A stretch of DNA of 64,000 nt from Egibacteraceae bacterium (GCA_030447925.1 JAUJNX010000003.1:310001-374000); one strand, 5' to 3'; positions 16,888 to 26,808 are shown, numbered from the stretch's first letter. The notes: generated by a model not told the origin, from the sequence alone. Numbers and translations are program-made.

Positions 16888-18588
16888 CTACACCACCCCG
16901 GGGCTCTGGCTCAGGGCGGTGAGGTCCTCCCAGGTCGGACGGCTGGTCACGTCGATGGCGGCGAGGTGGGCGACCCGCGGGCCGCCCTCGGCCCCGCTGC
17001 GGTCGAAGGCGCGGGCCGCGCCGATCAGGTCGAGGTCGGCGCGGTCCAGCCGCGCGAGCTGGGTCAGGTGCTGCTCCCACGTCGGCAGGACGTAGTACTC
17101 GCTGATCAGGTGCGGGTCGGCGACATCGCGGTACAGCCGCCAGCGGTGGGCCCCGGTGCGCAGGCGCACCAGGCGCAGCTGGCTCATCACGTCCAGGAAC
17201 GCCTCGAGGTCCCGGTCGTCCAGGCGGTAGGCGGTGACCACGGTCACCGGCCCGCCGCGGACCTCCGCGGGGTGCGGCCAGCGCGGGTCGTGCCCGACCG
17301 GGTCGCTGGTGCCGCCGCGGGCCGCGACCTCGCCGAGCACCGGCAGCGGCAGCCGCGTCGCGACCAGCCCCAGCACGGCGGTCCCGGCGCACAGGACCAC
17401 GAACGCCCGCGGCACCCCCACCGCGTCGCCCAGCAGCCCCGCGATCACCGACCCGATCGGCACGAAGCCGAGGAACGCCAGGGTGTACAGGCTCATCACC
17501 CGCCCCCGGACCCACCGCGGGGCGAGCAGCTGGGTGGTCGCGTTGAGCGTCGACAGCGTCCACACCCAGGCGAGGCCGACGACGAGCATCCCCAGGACCG
17601 CCAGCGGCAGGTTGCGCGCGAGCCCCACGCCGATGCCGGCGACGCCGAACAGCGTGATCGCGGCGGGCACCATCCGCCGGCCCAGCCGCTCGCTGACGGC
17701 CGGGCGGGTGAACGCCGAGACCAGCGCGCCCACCCCCATGGCGCCCAGCAGCACCCCGTACTCGACCGCGCCCCCGCCGAGCGCCTGCTCGGTGTAGTTG
17801 GGCAGCGTCGCCTGGACGACCGCGCCGGTGAGCGCGAAGGCCGCCGCCGTGCCCAGCAGCCACTGCACCGGCGGGGTGAAGCGGGTGAAGCGCAGCCCGT
17901 CGCCGATCGCGTGGCCCACCGAGCCCTGACCCGCCCGCGGGGCCGCGTCGGCGGCGTCGGGGGCGAGCGCGGCGCCGCGGGCCGGCCGGGTGGCGAGCAG
18001 CGCGGCGATGACCGCCAGGTACGACACCGCGTTGAGCCCGAAGGCCCAGCCGGCGCCGGCGGTGGCGACGATCGCGCCGCCGATCGCGGGGCCGACCGCG
18101 CGGGCCGCGTTGAAGGCCGCTGAGTTGAGGGCCACCGCGCTGGGCAGCAGGTCGCGCGGCACGAGGTCGGGGACGAACGCCTGCCAGGCGGGCAGGTTGA
18201 AGGCGAAGCCGGTGCCCAGCAGCAGCCCCAGCGCCAGCAGCCGCAGCGGGGTCGCCTGCCCGGTCCAGTCCAGCAGCGCCATGGCCAGCGCCGCGAGCGC
18301 CATCGCCACCTGGGCGAACAGCAGCTGGGTCCGGCGGTCGCGCAGGTCGGCCAGCGCCCCGGCGGGCAGGGCGAACAGCAGCAGCGGCGCGGTGCTGGAC
18401 GCGGCCATCAGCGCCACCCAGGTGGCGGAGCCGGTCAGGCGCAGCATCAGCCACGACGCGGCGACCTGCTGCAGGAACGACCCGAGGTTTGAGACCGTGG
18501 CGGCGATCCACAGCACCCGGAAGCCCGGCACGCGCAGCGGCGCCGTCGCCTGGCCGCGCGGGCGGGCGGCGGCGGGGGGAGCTGTCAC
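16888..18588 (-). CDS. MFS_3-type exporter with C-terminal ABM-like domain
   Basis: The 566-residue protein has twelve membrane helices (about residues 15-420) of the enterobactin-exporter-like MFS_3 family; a charged loop lies between helices 2 and 3 (ALADLRDRRTQ). A soluble C-terminal domain (about 445-540, TVVTAYRLDDRDLEAFLDVM onward) resembles antibiotic-biosynthesis-monooxygenase-like ferredoxin folds often fused to this family. The GTG start at 18588 was chosen because a TACAGT -10 (18600-18595) ends 7 nt upstream; a longer open frame extends through lysC but is a shadow. It is divergent from lysC with overlapping promoters. Confidence 0.85.
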   Translation of the reverse strand: MTAPPAAARPRGQATAPLRVPGFRVLWIAATVSNLGSFLQQVAASWLMLRLTGSATWVALMAASSTAPLLLFALPAGALADLRDRRTQLLFAQVAMALAALAMALLDWTGQATPLRLLALGLLLGTGFAFNLPAWQAFVPDLVPRDLLPSAVALNSAAFNAARAVGPAIGGAIVATAGAGWAFGLNAVSYLAVIAALLATRPARGAALAPDAADAAPRAGQGSVGHAIGDGLRFTRFTPPVQWLLGTAAAFALTGAVVQATLPNYTEQALGGGAVEYGVLLGAMGVGALVSAFTRPAVSERLGRRMVPAAITLFGVAGIGVGLARNLPLAVLGMLVVGLAWVWTLSTLNATTQLLAPRWVRGRVMSLYTLAFLGFVPIGSVIAGLLGDAVGVPRAFVVLCAGTAVLGLVATRLPLPVLGEVAARGGTSDPVGHDPRWPHPAEVRGGPVTVVTAYRLDDRDLEAFLDVMSQLRLVRLRTGAHRWRLYRDVADPHLISEYYVLPTWEQHLTQLARLDRADLDLIGAARAFDRSGAEGGPRVAHLAAIDVTSRPTWEDLTALSQSPGVV

Positions 18589-18613
18589 TGTCGAACTGTA
18601 GGCTCGCCCCGTG
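18586..18613. promoter_or_regulatory. Overlapping divergent leaderless promoters (MFS / lysC)
   Basis: Only 22 bp separate the two GTG start codons (18588 on the minus strand, 18611 on the plus strand). Within them lie TACAGT on the minus strand (18600-18595) and TAGGCT on the plus strand (18599-18604). Each ends 7 nt before its start codon, and they share bases 18599-18600, so polymerase could open only one promoter at a time. Confidence 0.7.
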
Positions 18614-19891
18614 ATCGTGGTGCAGAAGTACGGCGGGACGTCGGTGGCCGACGCCGACCGGATCAAGCGCGTCGCCCAGCGCGTCGCCCAGGCGCGGCGC
18701 GACGGCGACCAGGTGGTCGTGGTCGTGTCGGCGATGGGCAAGACCACCGACGACCTGCTGCGCCAGGCCCGTGACATCGCCCGCGTCCCGCCAGGCCGGG
18801 AGCTCGACATGCTGCTCACGGCCGGTGAGCGGATCTCGATGGCGCTGCTGGCCATGGCCATGTCGGAGCAGGGCCTGTCGGCGCGCAGCTTCACCGGCAG
18901 CCAGGCCGGCATCATCACCGACGCCGTCCACGGCAAGGCGCGCATCCTCGACATCACCCCGGGACGGATCACCCAGGCGCTGGCCGACGGCCACGTCGTG
19001 ATCGTCGCCGGGTTCCAGGGCGTCAGCCGCGACTCCAAGGACGTGACCACGCTGGGCCGCGGGGGCAGCGACACGACGGCGGTCGCGCTGGCCTCGGCGC
19101 TGGGGGCGCGGGTCTGCGAGATCTACACCGACGTGGACGGCGTGTACACCGCGGACCCGCGGCTGGTGCCGACCGCGCGGCGGCTGGAGCGCGTCAGCCA
19201 CGAGGAGATGCTGGAGCTCGCGGCCTCGGGCGCCAAGGTCCTGCAGGTCCGCAGCGTCGAGTACGCGCGCAACCACGGCGTGGACATCCACGTCCGCAGC
19301 TCGTTCACCTACACGGGGGGCACCTGGGTGACGGAATCCACCGGACTGGAGTCCGCGATCGTGTCGGGCGTCGCCCACGACACCAGCGAGGGCAAGTTCG
19401 TGATCCGGCGGGTCCGCGACCAGCCGGGCGTCGCCGCGCGCATCTTCACGGCGCTGGCCGACGCGGCGATCAACATCGACATGATCGTCCAGAGCGCGTC
19501 GGAGGAGGGCACCGTCGACATCTCCTGCACCCTGCCCCTGGACGACGGCCCGCGCGCGCGGGAGCTGCTGGCGGGCATGGCCGACGAGCTCGGGATCGAC
19601 GAGGTCGCCTTCGACGAGGACATCGCCAAGGTGTCCCTGGTCGGCGCGGGGATGAAGACCCACCCCGGCGTGGCCGCGTCGATGTTCGCCGCGCTGGCGG
19701 AGGCGGGGGTCAACATCGAGATGATCTCGACCTCGACGATCCGGGTGTCGGTCGTCATCCGCGAGGGCGACGTCGCGACCGCGGTGCGCGCGGTGCACGA
19801 GCGGTTCGGTCTGGGCGCCGACGGCGTCGCGGACCTGGTGGGGCGGCCCGGCCAGGCCGGTGCCCGCCCGGTGAGCGAGGTGGGGGCATGA
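18611..19891 (+). CDS. lysC: Aspartate kinase
   Basis: This 426-residue enzyme phosphorylates aspartate, the first step toward lysine/diaminopimelate, threonine and methionine. The kinase domain starts [11 protein letters not shown] and contains [13 protein letters not shown] and [15 protein letters not shown]; two ACT regulatory domains follow (about residues 265-335 and 345-410, the second with [16 protein letters not shown]). In other actinobacteria an internal in-frame start makes a separate regulatory beta subunit; here a GTG at 19328 (codon 240) sits at the matching place, but this is inference. The gene overlaps asd by ATGA. Leaderless GTG start. Confidence 0.95.
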   Translation: MIVVQKYGGTSVADADRIKRVAQRVAQARRDGDQVVVVVSAMGKTTDDLLRQARDIARVPPGRELDMLLTAGERISMALLAMAMSEQGLSARSFTGSQAGIITDAVHGKARILDITPGRITQALADGHVVIVAGFQGVSRDSKDVTTLGRGGSDTTAVALASALGARVCEIYTDVDGVYTADPRLVPTARRLERVSHEEMLELAASGAKVLQVRSVEYARNHGVDIHVRSSFTYTGGTWVTESTGLESAIVSGVAHDTSEGKFVIRRVRDQPGVAARIFTALADAAINIDMIVQSASEEGTVDISCTLPLDDGPRARELLAGMADELGIDEVAFDEDIAKVSLVGAGMKTHPGVAASMFAALAEAGVNIEMISTSTIRVSVVIREGDVATAVRAVHERFGLGADGVADLVGRPGQAGARPVSEVGA

Positions 19892-20925
19892 CGCGGACGG
19901 TCGCGGTCGTCGGGGCCACCGGCGCGGTCGGGCGGGACCTGCGCCGGCTGCTGGAGGTGCGCGACTTCCCGTGCGACGAGGTCCGGCTGATCGCGTCGGA
20001 GCGCAGCGCCGGGACGGTCCTGTCCTTTCGCGGGCGCGACGTGACGGTGCGCGCGCTGACCGAGGACGACGTCTTCGACGGCGTGGACCTCGCGCTGTTC
20101 AGCGCGGGCGGGTCCACGTCGCTGGCGCACGCCCCGCGGGCGGTCGACGCCGGTGCGCTGGTGGTCGACAACTCCTCGGCCTGGCGCATGGACCCCGATG
20201 TGCCGCTGGTCGTCACCGAGGTCAACGGCGGCGAGCTGGCCGCGGCGCCGCCCAAGGGCATCGTCGCCAACCCGAACTGCACGACGATGGCGGCCATGCT
20301 GCCGCTCAAGGCGCTGCACGACGCCTTCGGGCTGACTGGCTTCACCGCGACCAGCTTCCAGGCGGCGGGCGGGGCGGGGCAGAAGGGCATCGACGAGCTG
20401 CTCGCCCAGGTGCAGCCGCTGTTCGCGGCGGGCGACCTGCTGCGCTCCGACGGCGCCGCGGCGGCCAAGCTCGTCGAGCACCAGGTGCACGAGGACACCC
20501 TCGCCTTCAACGTCGTGCCCCTCCTGGGTGACATGGACGAGGACGGCTACACCAACGAGGAGCGCAAGCTCGTCAACGAGTCGCGCAAGATCCTCGGCCT
20601 GCCGGATCTGGTGGTCAGCCCGACCTGCACGCGCGTGCCGGTGGTCGTGGGGCACGCGATCGAGCTGCGCGCGGTCTTCGCCGCGCCGGTGACGCGCGCG
20701 TCGGCCCTGGCGGCGATGGCGGGGTTCCCCGGCCTGGTGCTGGAGGAGGTCCCGACGCCGCTGGGCTTCGCCGGCCGCGACGAGGTCGCCGTCGGGCGGG
20801 TGCGCGCCGACCTCTTCGACGACCACGTCCTCAACCTGTTCGTCGTCGGTGACAACCTGCTGAAGGGCGCCGCCCTCAACACCGTCCAGATCGCCGAGGT
20901 CCTGGTCGCCAACGGCCTGCGCTGA
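19888..20925 (+). CDS. asd: Aspartate-semialdehyde dehydrogenase
   Basis: The 345-residue enzyme reduces aspartyl phosphate to aspartate semialdehyde, directly after LysC. The NADP-binding start is [14 protein letters not shown]; the catalytic Cys131 is in NPNCTT; the substrate-binding segment is [13 protein letters not shown], with the base histidine in [11 protein letters not shown]. Its ATG overlaps the lysC stop (ATGA), the standard actinobacterial operon. Confidence 0.95.
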   Translation: MTRTVAVVGATGAVGRDLRRLLEVRDFPCDEVRLIASERSAGTVLSFRGRDVTVRALTEDDVFDGVDLALFSAGGSTSLAHAPRAVDAGALVVDNSSAWRMDPDVPLVVTEVNGGELAAAPPKGIVANPNCTTMAAMLPLKALHDAFGLTGFTATSFQAAGGAGQKGIDELLAQVQPLFAAGDLLRSDGAAAAKLVEHQVHEDTLAFNVVPLLGDMDEDGYTNEERKLVNESRKILGLPDLVVSPTCTRVPVVVGHAIELRAVFAAPVTRASALAAMAGFPGLVLEEVPTPLGFAGRDEVAVGRVRADLFDDHVLNLFVVGDNLLKGAALNTVQIAEVLVANGLR

Positions 20926-20929
20926 CGCC

Positions 20930-21964
20930 GTGGGCCCCCGGACGCGCAGGCCAGCACGGCGGAGGGCGGCGGCGGTCGCGGCCGCGGTGCTGCTGCTGAC
21001 CGCCTGCCAGCCGCGGGGCGGTGCGGGGACCGGCGCTGCGACACCGGCGACGCCGGCGGCGCGGGGCACCGCGCCCGCCTGGGTCGAGGGCCCGGCGGCG
21101 CCGCTGGCGCTCACCGAGGTGGGGGCCGCCGCGCACGACGGCCGCGTGTGGGTCGCGGGCGGCTACGCCGAGGACGGGTCCGGGGTGACCGACGTGCAGG
21201 TCCTGGACCCGGCGGCGGGCAGCTGGGAGGCCGGACCTGCCCTGCCGGAGCCGGTCAACCACGCGGCTCTCGTGTCCGACGGCGACGACCTGCTGCTCCT
21301 GGGCGGCTACGCCGGCGCGGCGCACGCGCCGACGGCGGCGGTGCGGGTGCTCGACGCGGACGGGGGCGGGTGGACCGTCGGCCCACCCCTGCCGGAGCCG
21401 CGCGCGGCGGGCGCGGCGACCTGGGACGGCGACCGGGTCGTGTACGGCGGCGGGGTCGGCCCCGACGGCGTCGCGCAGGACATCTGGGTCCTGGAGGGCG
21501 GCGCCTGGCGCGAGGTCGGCAGCTTGGCCACCGCCCGCGAGCACCTGGCCGCGGCGTCGGACGGTCGCGGGGTGACGTGGTTCCTCGGCGGCCGCCGCGG
21601 GGGCCTGGACCGCAACGAGGGCGACGTCGACGTGGTGACGGGGGAGCGGACCCGCCGCCTCGGCGAGCTGCCGACCCCCCGCGGCGGCGTCGCCGCCGTC
21701 CACGTCCCCGGGGTGGGCGCCTGCATGGCCGGCGGCGAGGGCCCCGGCGGCACCTTCCGCGAGGTCGAGTGCATGGACGACGCGGGCGCCGTCACCACCC
21801 TCCCCGACCTCGCCGCCCCCCGGCACGGCATCGGCGCCGTCACCCTCGACGGCCAGGCCCACGTCCTCCTCGGCGGCCCCGACCCCGGCCTCACCGTCAG
21901 CCCCACCCTCCAGACCCTCCCTCTGCACCCCGCCGGCGCGCTCAGGCGCGACGCGGAGAGGTGA
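20930..21964 (+). CDS. Kelch-repeat lipoprotein
   Basis: A 344-residue predicted lipoprotein: twin-Arg-like basic start, hydrophobic segment and lipobox LLTAC-Q, then a Thr/Ala-rich linker and about five Kelch-type blades (recurring GG-Y-x(n)-D-x-Q-V-L-D and W-x-x-G-P-P-L-P-E-P-R patterns). It would form an extracytoplasmic beta-propeller. It starts 5 nt after asd stops and may be co-transcribed with it, though no metabolic link is apparent. Confidence 0.75.
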   Translation: MGPRTRRPARRRAAAVAAAVLLLTACQPRGGAGTGAATPATPAARGTAPAWVEGPAAPLALTEVGAAAHDGRVWVAGGYAEDGSGVTDVQVLDPAAGSWEAGPALPEPVNHAALVSDGDDLLLLGGYAGAAHAPTAAVRVLDADGGGWTVGPPLPEPRAAGAATWDGDRVVYGGGVGPDGVAQDIWVLEGGAWREVGSLATAREHLAAASDGRGVTWFLGGRRGGLDRNEGDVDVVTGERTRRLGELPTPRGGVAAVHVPGVGACMAGGEGPGGTFREVECMDDAGAVTTLPDLAAPRHGIGAVTLDGQAHVLLGGPDPGLTVSPTLQTLPLHPAGALRRDAER

Positions 21965-22123
21965 CCGGGGGGCCGAGGGCGGGGTGGGTGGGGAGGGGTG
22001 CCCGTCATGGCCAGGGCGGTGGGGCCTGGGGAGCGACGAGGCGATCTGGACCACCAGACCGGTGACCTGGGAGGGGCGGTCGACGACGGCGTGCAGGGCC
22101 CCGCTCACGCCGCTCGTTCTACC

Positions 22124-22930
22124 TCAACGCAGGGGCCACACGATCTCTGTGCGGTAGGCGGACGGGTCGAGGCCGGGGGACGGGGTGGTCAGGTAGCGCT
22201 CGATGGGGGCGGACGCCGGCTGCTCGCCGTGCGCCGTCATCCAGTCCGTCAGCGCGCGGTACACGGGTTCCACCTGGTCGTACGGGCCGACGTGCTCGGT
22301 GACGGCGGCCCGTCCGCCGGGCAGCTCGCCCGGCTCCGCGCCGCCGCCGGCGTGGACCTGCGCCGGGACCGGCCAGCCGACCTCGATGTCGACCCGCCCG
22401 TCCTCGCCGGGCAGCGGGCAGATCAGGAACGGCACCCCCGACGGGGCCACCCCCTGCTCGGCCAGCTCCTTCGCGACCTCCTCCAGCGCGGGGCCGGTGA
22501 CCCGCCCCAGCTCGTCCATGCGCGTGCTCAGCCGGATCCGGAGCACCCGCTCCGGCGCCAGCTCGCGCACCGTGATGTCGTACGGCATGACCGTGCCCTC
22601 CTCGAGCAACCGTTCGACGGTGGCCAGCATCCGCTCCGCGCTGGCGAGACGATCGAGCAGCCGGTCGCGGTGGCGGCCGAGCACCGCGCGCACCGTCGAG
22701 GGCCGCCCGTCGCGCACCACGTCGGCGATCTCGGCCAGCGGCACGTCCACGGCGCGGAGCAGGGCGATCACCTGGGCGGTGCGCGCCTGCTCGGGCGCGT
22801 AGGAGCGGTACCCGGACCGGGGGTCGACGTGGGCGGGCGGGAGCAGGCCGATCTCGTCGTAGTGCCGCAGGGACTTGACCGACAGCCGCGACAGCTGCGC
22901 GAACCGTCCGATCGGGAGCAGTGCGTCCAC
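22124..22930 (-). CDS. MerR-family regulator with GyrI-like effector domain
   Basis: A 268-residue regulator: the MerR winged helix at residues 1-70 (LLPIGRFAQLSRLSVKSLRHYDEIGLLPP), a coiled-coil dimer helix (about 75-115), and a C-terminal GyrI/AraC-effector-binding-like domain, as in multidrug sensors of the BmrR/BltR type. The GTG start at 22930 has a strong AGGAGG site 5 nt upstream. The convergent Kelch gene and the downstream Eis-like gene are neighbours; the latter faces the same way but upstream, so the target is not obvious. Confidence 0.87.
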   Translation of the reverse strand: MDALLPIGRFAQLSRLSVKSLRHYDEIGLLPPAHVDPRSGYRSYAPEQARTAQVIALLRAVDVPLAEIADVVRDGRPSTVRAVLGRHRDRLLDRLASAERMLATVERLLEEGTVMPYDITVRELAPERVLRIRLSTRMDELGRVTGPALEEVAKELAEQGVAPSGVPFLICPLPGEDGRVDIEVGWPVPAQVHAGGGAEPGELPGGRAAVTEHVGPYDQVEPVYRALTDWMTAHGEQPASAPIERYLTTPSPGLDPSAYRTEIVWPLR

Positions 22931-23001
22931 CGTCACCTCCTGGGTGTGTCGGACGGCGTCCACGTTCCGGCCTCCCATGGTGGGAGGGTCAAGGGGCGCG
23001 G

Positions 23002-24162
23002 TCAGAAGAACTCGAGCTGGATGGGGGGCGGGCCGGCGAAGACGGCGGTGAGGGCGGCGAGGTCGGCGGGCGGGCCCGACAGCAGGCCGGCGCGGGCGAG
23101 GTCCTCGGCGGTCGCCCAGCCCGTGAACAGGGGCCCGGCAGCCCGGGCGGACAGGGTGACCGCGGCGGCCGCCGTGGCGCTCAGCGCGCCCGTCCCGCCG
23201 TCGACCTCCAGGCGCCAGGGGCCGCGACCGGCGGGGAGGAGCGGGTCGTCGACGGTCACGCCGACCGACGCCGCGATCCCGGGCGGGAACCCGCGGGCGG
23301 CGACCGCGGCCCCCAGGTCCAGCCCGCGCGCCATCCAGGCCATGCTCCAGTCGCGCCGCAGGTCCTGCTCGGGGAGCAGGAAGGCCCACGGGTGCGGCCA
23401 CGGGCCGTGCAGCTCGATCGCCCGGCCGACGGTGCCGTGGCGGCCGACGAAGCCGAGCAGCGCGGTGTGCCCGCGCAGGGTGGACGCGGCCCAGTCCCGG
23501 ACGCCCAGCCCGTACTGCCAGTCATCGGGCGTGTGGGTGACCTCGTAGCGCAGGTAGGCCTCGATGCCGTCGGGGCCGTCCAGGACGTAGGCGTGCGGGA
23601 CCTCGCCGAGCTGGTCCCAGCCCCACGCCGGGCGGTCCATGGGCCCGTTGAGGGTGGCGCCCATCGCCCGGTAGCAGGCCCGGATCGCCGGGCGGTCGGC
23701 GGGGGTGGCGGCGCGCAGGGGCTCCCCGGCGGCGGGGGCGTGGCGCGCCTCGAGCCGGTGGCGGATCAGCCCGCCGGCCTGCTCCCAGCCCAGCCGCCGG
23801 TACAGGGCGGTGACGGCGGGGAACAGCAGGCTGAGGCCCAGGCCCTCGGCGGCGCCCTGGCGCACCGCGGCGGCCATGGCCGCGGAGGCCACGCCGCGGC
23901 CGCGGTGCTCGGGCGGCACCGCGACCCCGGCGACCTGTTGACAGGGCACGAGCGCCCCGCCGAACCAGTGGTCGACGCGCTCCAGGCGCGCGACCGCCCG
24001 CAGCTCCCCGCCGTCCACCCAGCCCCAGAGGTGACCGCGGTCGATGGTGGCGGCGACGCCCTGGTGCGCCGCGTCGTCGGTGGGCGACCCGAACGAGACC
24101 GCGCGGAAGCGCACCGCCTCCTCGACGGCGCCCTGGTCGAGCCGGCGCAGCTCCCCGCTCAC
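23002..24162 (-). CDS. Eis-like GNAT acetyltransferase
   Basis: The 386-residue protein has the Eis architecture: an N-terminal GNAT domain with the acetyl-CoA loop VPPEHRGRGVASAAM, a second GNAT-like domain, and a C-terminal SCP2-like domain. The chain ends IQLEFF; Eis enzymes use the C-terminal Phe carboxylate as general base. Members acetylate aminoglycosides, polyamines or protein lysines. The GTG start at 24162 overlaps the stop of the MazG-like gene (GTGA). Confidence 0.85.
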   Translation of the reverse strand: MSGELRRLDQGAVEEAVRFRAVSFGSPTDDAAHQGVAATIDRGHLWGWVDGGELRAVARLERVDHWFGGALVPCQQVAGVAVPPEHRGRGVASAAMAAAVRQGAAEGLGLSLLFPAVTALYRRLGWEQAGGLIRHRLEARHAPAAGEPLRAATPADRPAIRACYRAMGATLNGPMDRPAWGWDQLGEVPHAYVLDGPDGIEAYLRYEVTHTPDDWQYGLGVRDWAASTLRGHTALLGFVGRHGTVGRAIELHGPWPHPWAFLLPEQDLRRDWSMAWMARGLDLGAAVAARGFPPGIAASVGVTVDDPLLPAGRGPWRLEVDGGTGALSATAAAAVTLSARAAGPLFTGWATAEDLARAGLLSGPPADLAALTAVFAGPPPIQLEFF

Positions 24163-24461
24163 GGCGCCGCGACCGCGTCGCGGCGGCAGGCGCACGGCGT
24201 CGCCCCGCAGCGCGGGCAGCCGCCGGCGTAGCGCTGCGCGGCCTCGGCGAGGTCGACGCCCGCCTGGTCCGCCAGCGACGCGAGCCAGGCGAGCACGTCG
24301 GCGAACTCGTGCAGCCGCTCGTCGTGGCCGCCGCGGAACAGCGCCCGCGACAGCTCGCCGCACTCCTCGGTGAACCAGGCGAAGGTCCGCGCCAGCCCCC
24401 GCTCGCGGTCCCGCTCGCCGTACAGCGTGCGCATCTGCGCCTGGAATTCGGCGAGTTCCAC
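24159..24461 (-). CDS. MazG-like nucleotide pyrophosphohydrolase
   Basis: A 100-residue all-alpha NTP pyrophosphatase-like protein. The metal-binding helices show ExxE (EECGELSRALF) and ExxD (HEFADVLAWLA). The C-terminus carries CPRCGATPCAC, an additional possible zinc site. The GTG start at 24461 is the earliest in frame before an in-frame-free region. It likely hydrolyses non-canonical nucleotides, but small MazG proteins have diverse substrates. Coupled to the Eis-like gene by a 4-nt overlap. Confidence 0.8.
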   Translation of the reverse strand: MELAEFQAQMRTLYGERDRERGLARTFAWFTEECGELSRALFRGGHDERLHEFADVLAWLASLADQAGVDLAEAAQRYAGGCPRCGATPCACRRDAVAAP

Positions 24462-24522
24462 GGCGATCGGCTCCTGGCACAGCGGAACGCCCGCCGCGGA
24501 GGGCTTCCGTGACGGGCGGTGG

Positions 24523-24599
24523 TGGTCGGGATGCCGGGATTTGAACCCGGGGCCTCCACGTCCCGAACGTGGCGCGCTGCCAAGCTGCGCTACATCCCG
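24523..24599 (-). tRNA. tRNA-Pro (CGG anticodon), CCA encoded
   Basis: On the minus strand the acceptor stem CGGGATG (from 24599) pairs with CATCCCG, discriminator A at 24526, then CCA at 24525-24523. The anticodon stem CCACG/CGTGG encloses TTCGGGA, giving anticodon CGG; the T loop is GGGTTCAAATCCC. Length 77 nt with CCA. Confidence 0.96.
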
Positions 24600-24629
24600 A
24601 TGGCGGGCGGACCCGCCGAGGTCCCGATG

Positions 24630-25580
24630 CTAGCGCGGCGCGGACCCGACCACCGAATCCTGCGCGGGGGCGACGACGTCCAGGAGGGTGGCCTCGGGCC
24701 GGCAGGCGAACCGGAACGGCGCCGTGCGCGCGTGGCCCAGGCCCGCCGAGACGTGCAGCCACGCGCCCTGGCCGGCGCGCGACAGCCCGCGGGCGCGCCC
24801 GACGGGCAGGTCGCAGTTGGACGACAGGGCGCCGATCCCGGGCAGGCGCACCTGGCCGCCGTGGGTGTGCCCGGCGAGCACGAGGTCGGCACCGTGGCGC
24901 TCGAGCGCGTCGAGGGCGCGCAGGTACGGCGCGTGGACCACGCCCAGCCGCAGCGCGGGCGCCGCGGGCCCCGGCGCCGCCCAGTCCACCAGGGTGGGGT
25001 CGTCGAGGTCGATGTGCGGGTCGCCCAGCCCGGCGACGTCGATCTCGCCGGCGCGGGTGGCGACGGTGAGGCGGCGGTTGTCGGCCAGCTGCCACCCGCC
25101 GTCCTCCAGCCCCTTGGTGAGCCGGTCGACGTCCAGCGGGGGGCCGTGGCGGCGCAGGGCCGGGCGGGGCCCGGGGGCGAAGTACTTGCGCAGGTCCAGC
25201 GGCATCGGCCCGTAGCGGTCGTTGGAGCCGAGGACCGCGAGCCCGGGCCGGTCGCCGCGGAGCCGCACGAGCAGGTCGACGGCCTCGTCCACGCTCTCCG
25301 CCGAGCCGAGCAGGTCGCCGGTGGCCACGACCAGGTCGTGTCCCAGGTCGCCCGCGGCGTCGAGGAACCGCTGCACGCGCCGCTGGCCGGGCAGCAGGTG
25401 CAGGTCGGAGACGTGCAGCACGCGCAGGACCCCGCGGGCCGCGGGGCGCAGCGCGGGCGCGGTGGCGTGGCGCAGGACGTACCACTCGCGCTCGACGCCC
25501 GCGCCCCAGCCGACGCAGGCCGCCCCCGCGACCGCCCCCGCCGCGGCGAGGCGCGCGACCGCCCGGACAGCGGCGCTCAC
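24630..25580 (-). CDS. Calcineurin-like metallophosphoesterase, membrane-anchored
   Basis: The 316-residue protein starts with a membrane-anchoring helix (residues about 8-25) and carries the metallophosphoesterase motifs in order: LHVSDLHLL, ATGDLLGS, LGSNDRYG (GNHD-like), VVHAP and LAGHTHGGQVRLP. It resembles YkuE/Rv3683-type enzymes. GTG 25580 is preferred; an upstream GTG at 25649 would add a run of about ten prolines and lies 2 nt after the frame-restored end of the preceding gene. The neighbourhood (two ArsA-like ATPases, WhiB, metallophosphoesterase) matches the gene set around mycobacterial Rv3679-Rv3683. Confidence 0.82.
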   Translation of the reverse strand: MSAAVRAVARLAAAGAVAGAACVGWGAGVEREWYVLRHATAPALRPAARGVLRVLHVSDLHLLPGQRRVQRFLDAAGDLGHDLVVATGDLLGSAESVDEAVDLLVRLRGDRPGLAVLGSNDRYGPMPLDLRKYFAPGPRPALRRHGPPLDVDRLTKGLEDGGWQLADNRRLTVATRAGEIDVAGLGDPHIDLDDPTLVDWAAPGPAAPALRLGVVHAPYLRALDALERHGADLVLAGHTHGGQVRLPGIGALSSNCDLPVGRARGLSRAGQGAWLHVSAGLGHARTAPFRFACRPEATLLDVVAPAQDSVVGSAPR

Positions 25581-25651
25581 CGGCCCGCCGAGGTGGCGCG
25601 GGCGGGCCGGGGAGGGCGGCGGGGGTGGCGGGGGCGGCGGGGCCGGCACCG

Positions 25652-26808
25652 TCAGGCCGCCGGGGCGGTGGCGGGGACCAGGTGGCCGCCCAGCCAGGCG
25701 AGGCCGGCGAGGTCGTGGACCTCGTCGGCGGACTGGGGACCTCGACGAGCGCGCGCGGGTCGGCGCCCTCGAGGGCGGCCGCGATCGCCGCGCGCTCGCG
25801 GCCGACGGTGGCCGCGCGGTCGGCGGCGATGCGCAGCAGGGCGGCGGCGGCCTCGTGCTCCGGCGGCCCGTCGGCCAGCCGCCGGGCCGCGGCCCGGTAG
25901 GCGTCCGGGTCGTGCGCGGCCAGCGCGGCGGCAGGGTCGGGTGTGACCCGGTTGACCACGACCCCGGCCAGGGGCATGCGGTCGCGCGCCAGGCGGTCCA
26001 CGAAGTACCGCGCCTCGCGCAGCGCGGGCACCTCGGGCGACGCGACGACCACGAAGGCGGCCTGCGGCGAGTGCAGCAGGTCGACCACCGCCTGGGCGCG
26101 CTGCTTGAAGCCGTCGTACATGCCCTCGAAGTTCTGGAAGAACTCGGCGAGGTCGGCCAGGACGCCCGCGCCGGTGATCCGCCCCATCGCGCGCAGGAAC
26201 AGCCCGGCGCCGAAGCCGGCGGCCCGTGCGGTGACGCGCCCCGCAGCCATGCCCGGGGCCAGGAACAGGCGCAGGAAGCGGCCCTCGAGGAACTCGGTCA
26301 GCCGCCGCGGCGCGTCGAGGAAGTCCAGGGCGTTCCGCGTCGGCGGCGTGTCGACGACGATGCAGTCGTAGCGGCCGCCGCGGTGCAGGTCGTAGAGCTT
26401 CTCGGTGGCCATGTACTCCTGCGTGCCGGCCAGCGAGTCCGACAGCTGCTGGTAGAAGCGGTTGACCTTGATGCGCTCGGCGCGGCGGGGGTCGCCGGCG
26501 TAGCGGTCGACCAGGCCGTCGAAGGTCAGCTTCATGTCCAGCATCATCGCGTCGAGGCCGTCGACGCCGGCGACCGGGCGGGGGTCGGCCTCCAGGCGCC
26601 CCAGCCCGAGCGCCTGCGCCAGCCGCCGCGCCGGGTCGATGGTGACCACGACGGTGCGGCGACCCCGCCGCGCCGCGGCCAGGCCCAGCGCCGCGGCGGT
26701 CGTGGTCTTGCCGACCCCGCCCGACCCGGTGCAGAGGATGATGCGGGCGCCCGCGACCGCGGCTCCCAGGTCGCGCCCGCGGGCGTCGCGCAGCTGGTCG
26801 GCGCTCAC
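25652..26808 (-). pseudogene. ArsA/Get3-like ATPase 2 (BagB-like), frameshifted near 3' end
   Basis: The protein has Walker A CTGSGGVGKTTTAAALG, a Get3-type switch I (VVTIDPARRLAQALG) and switch II (VVDTPPTRNALDFLDAP). It resembles the second member of the paired actinobacterial ArsA-like ATPases. The frame is intact for about 360 residues. At the G run 25735-25738 (minus strand CCCC) one base appears missing: downstream, the next frame continues as SADEVHDLAGLAWLGGHLVP and stops at TGA 25654-25652, exactly the family ending. Only about 26 C-terminal residues are affected, so this may be a sequencing error. The GTG start overlaps the stop of its partner (GTGA). Confidence 0.75.
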
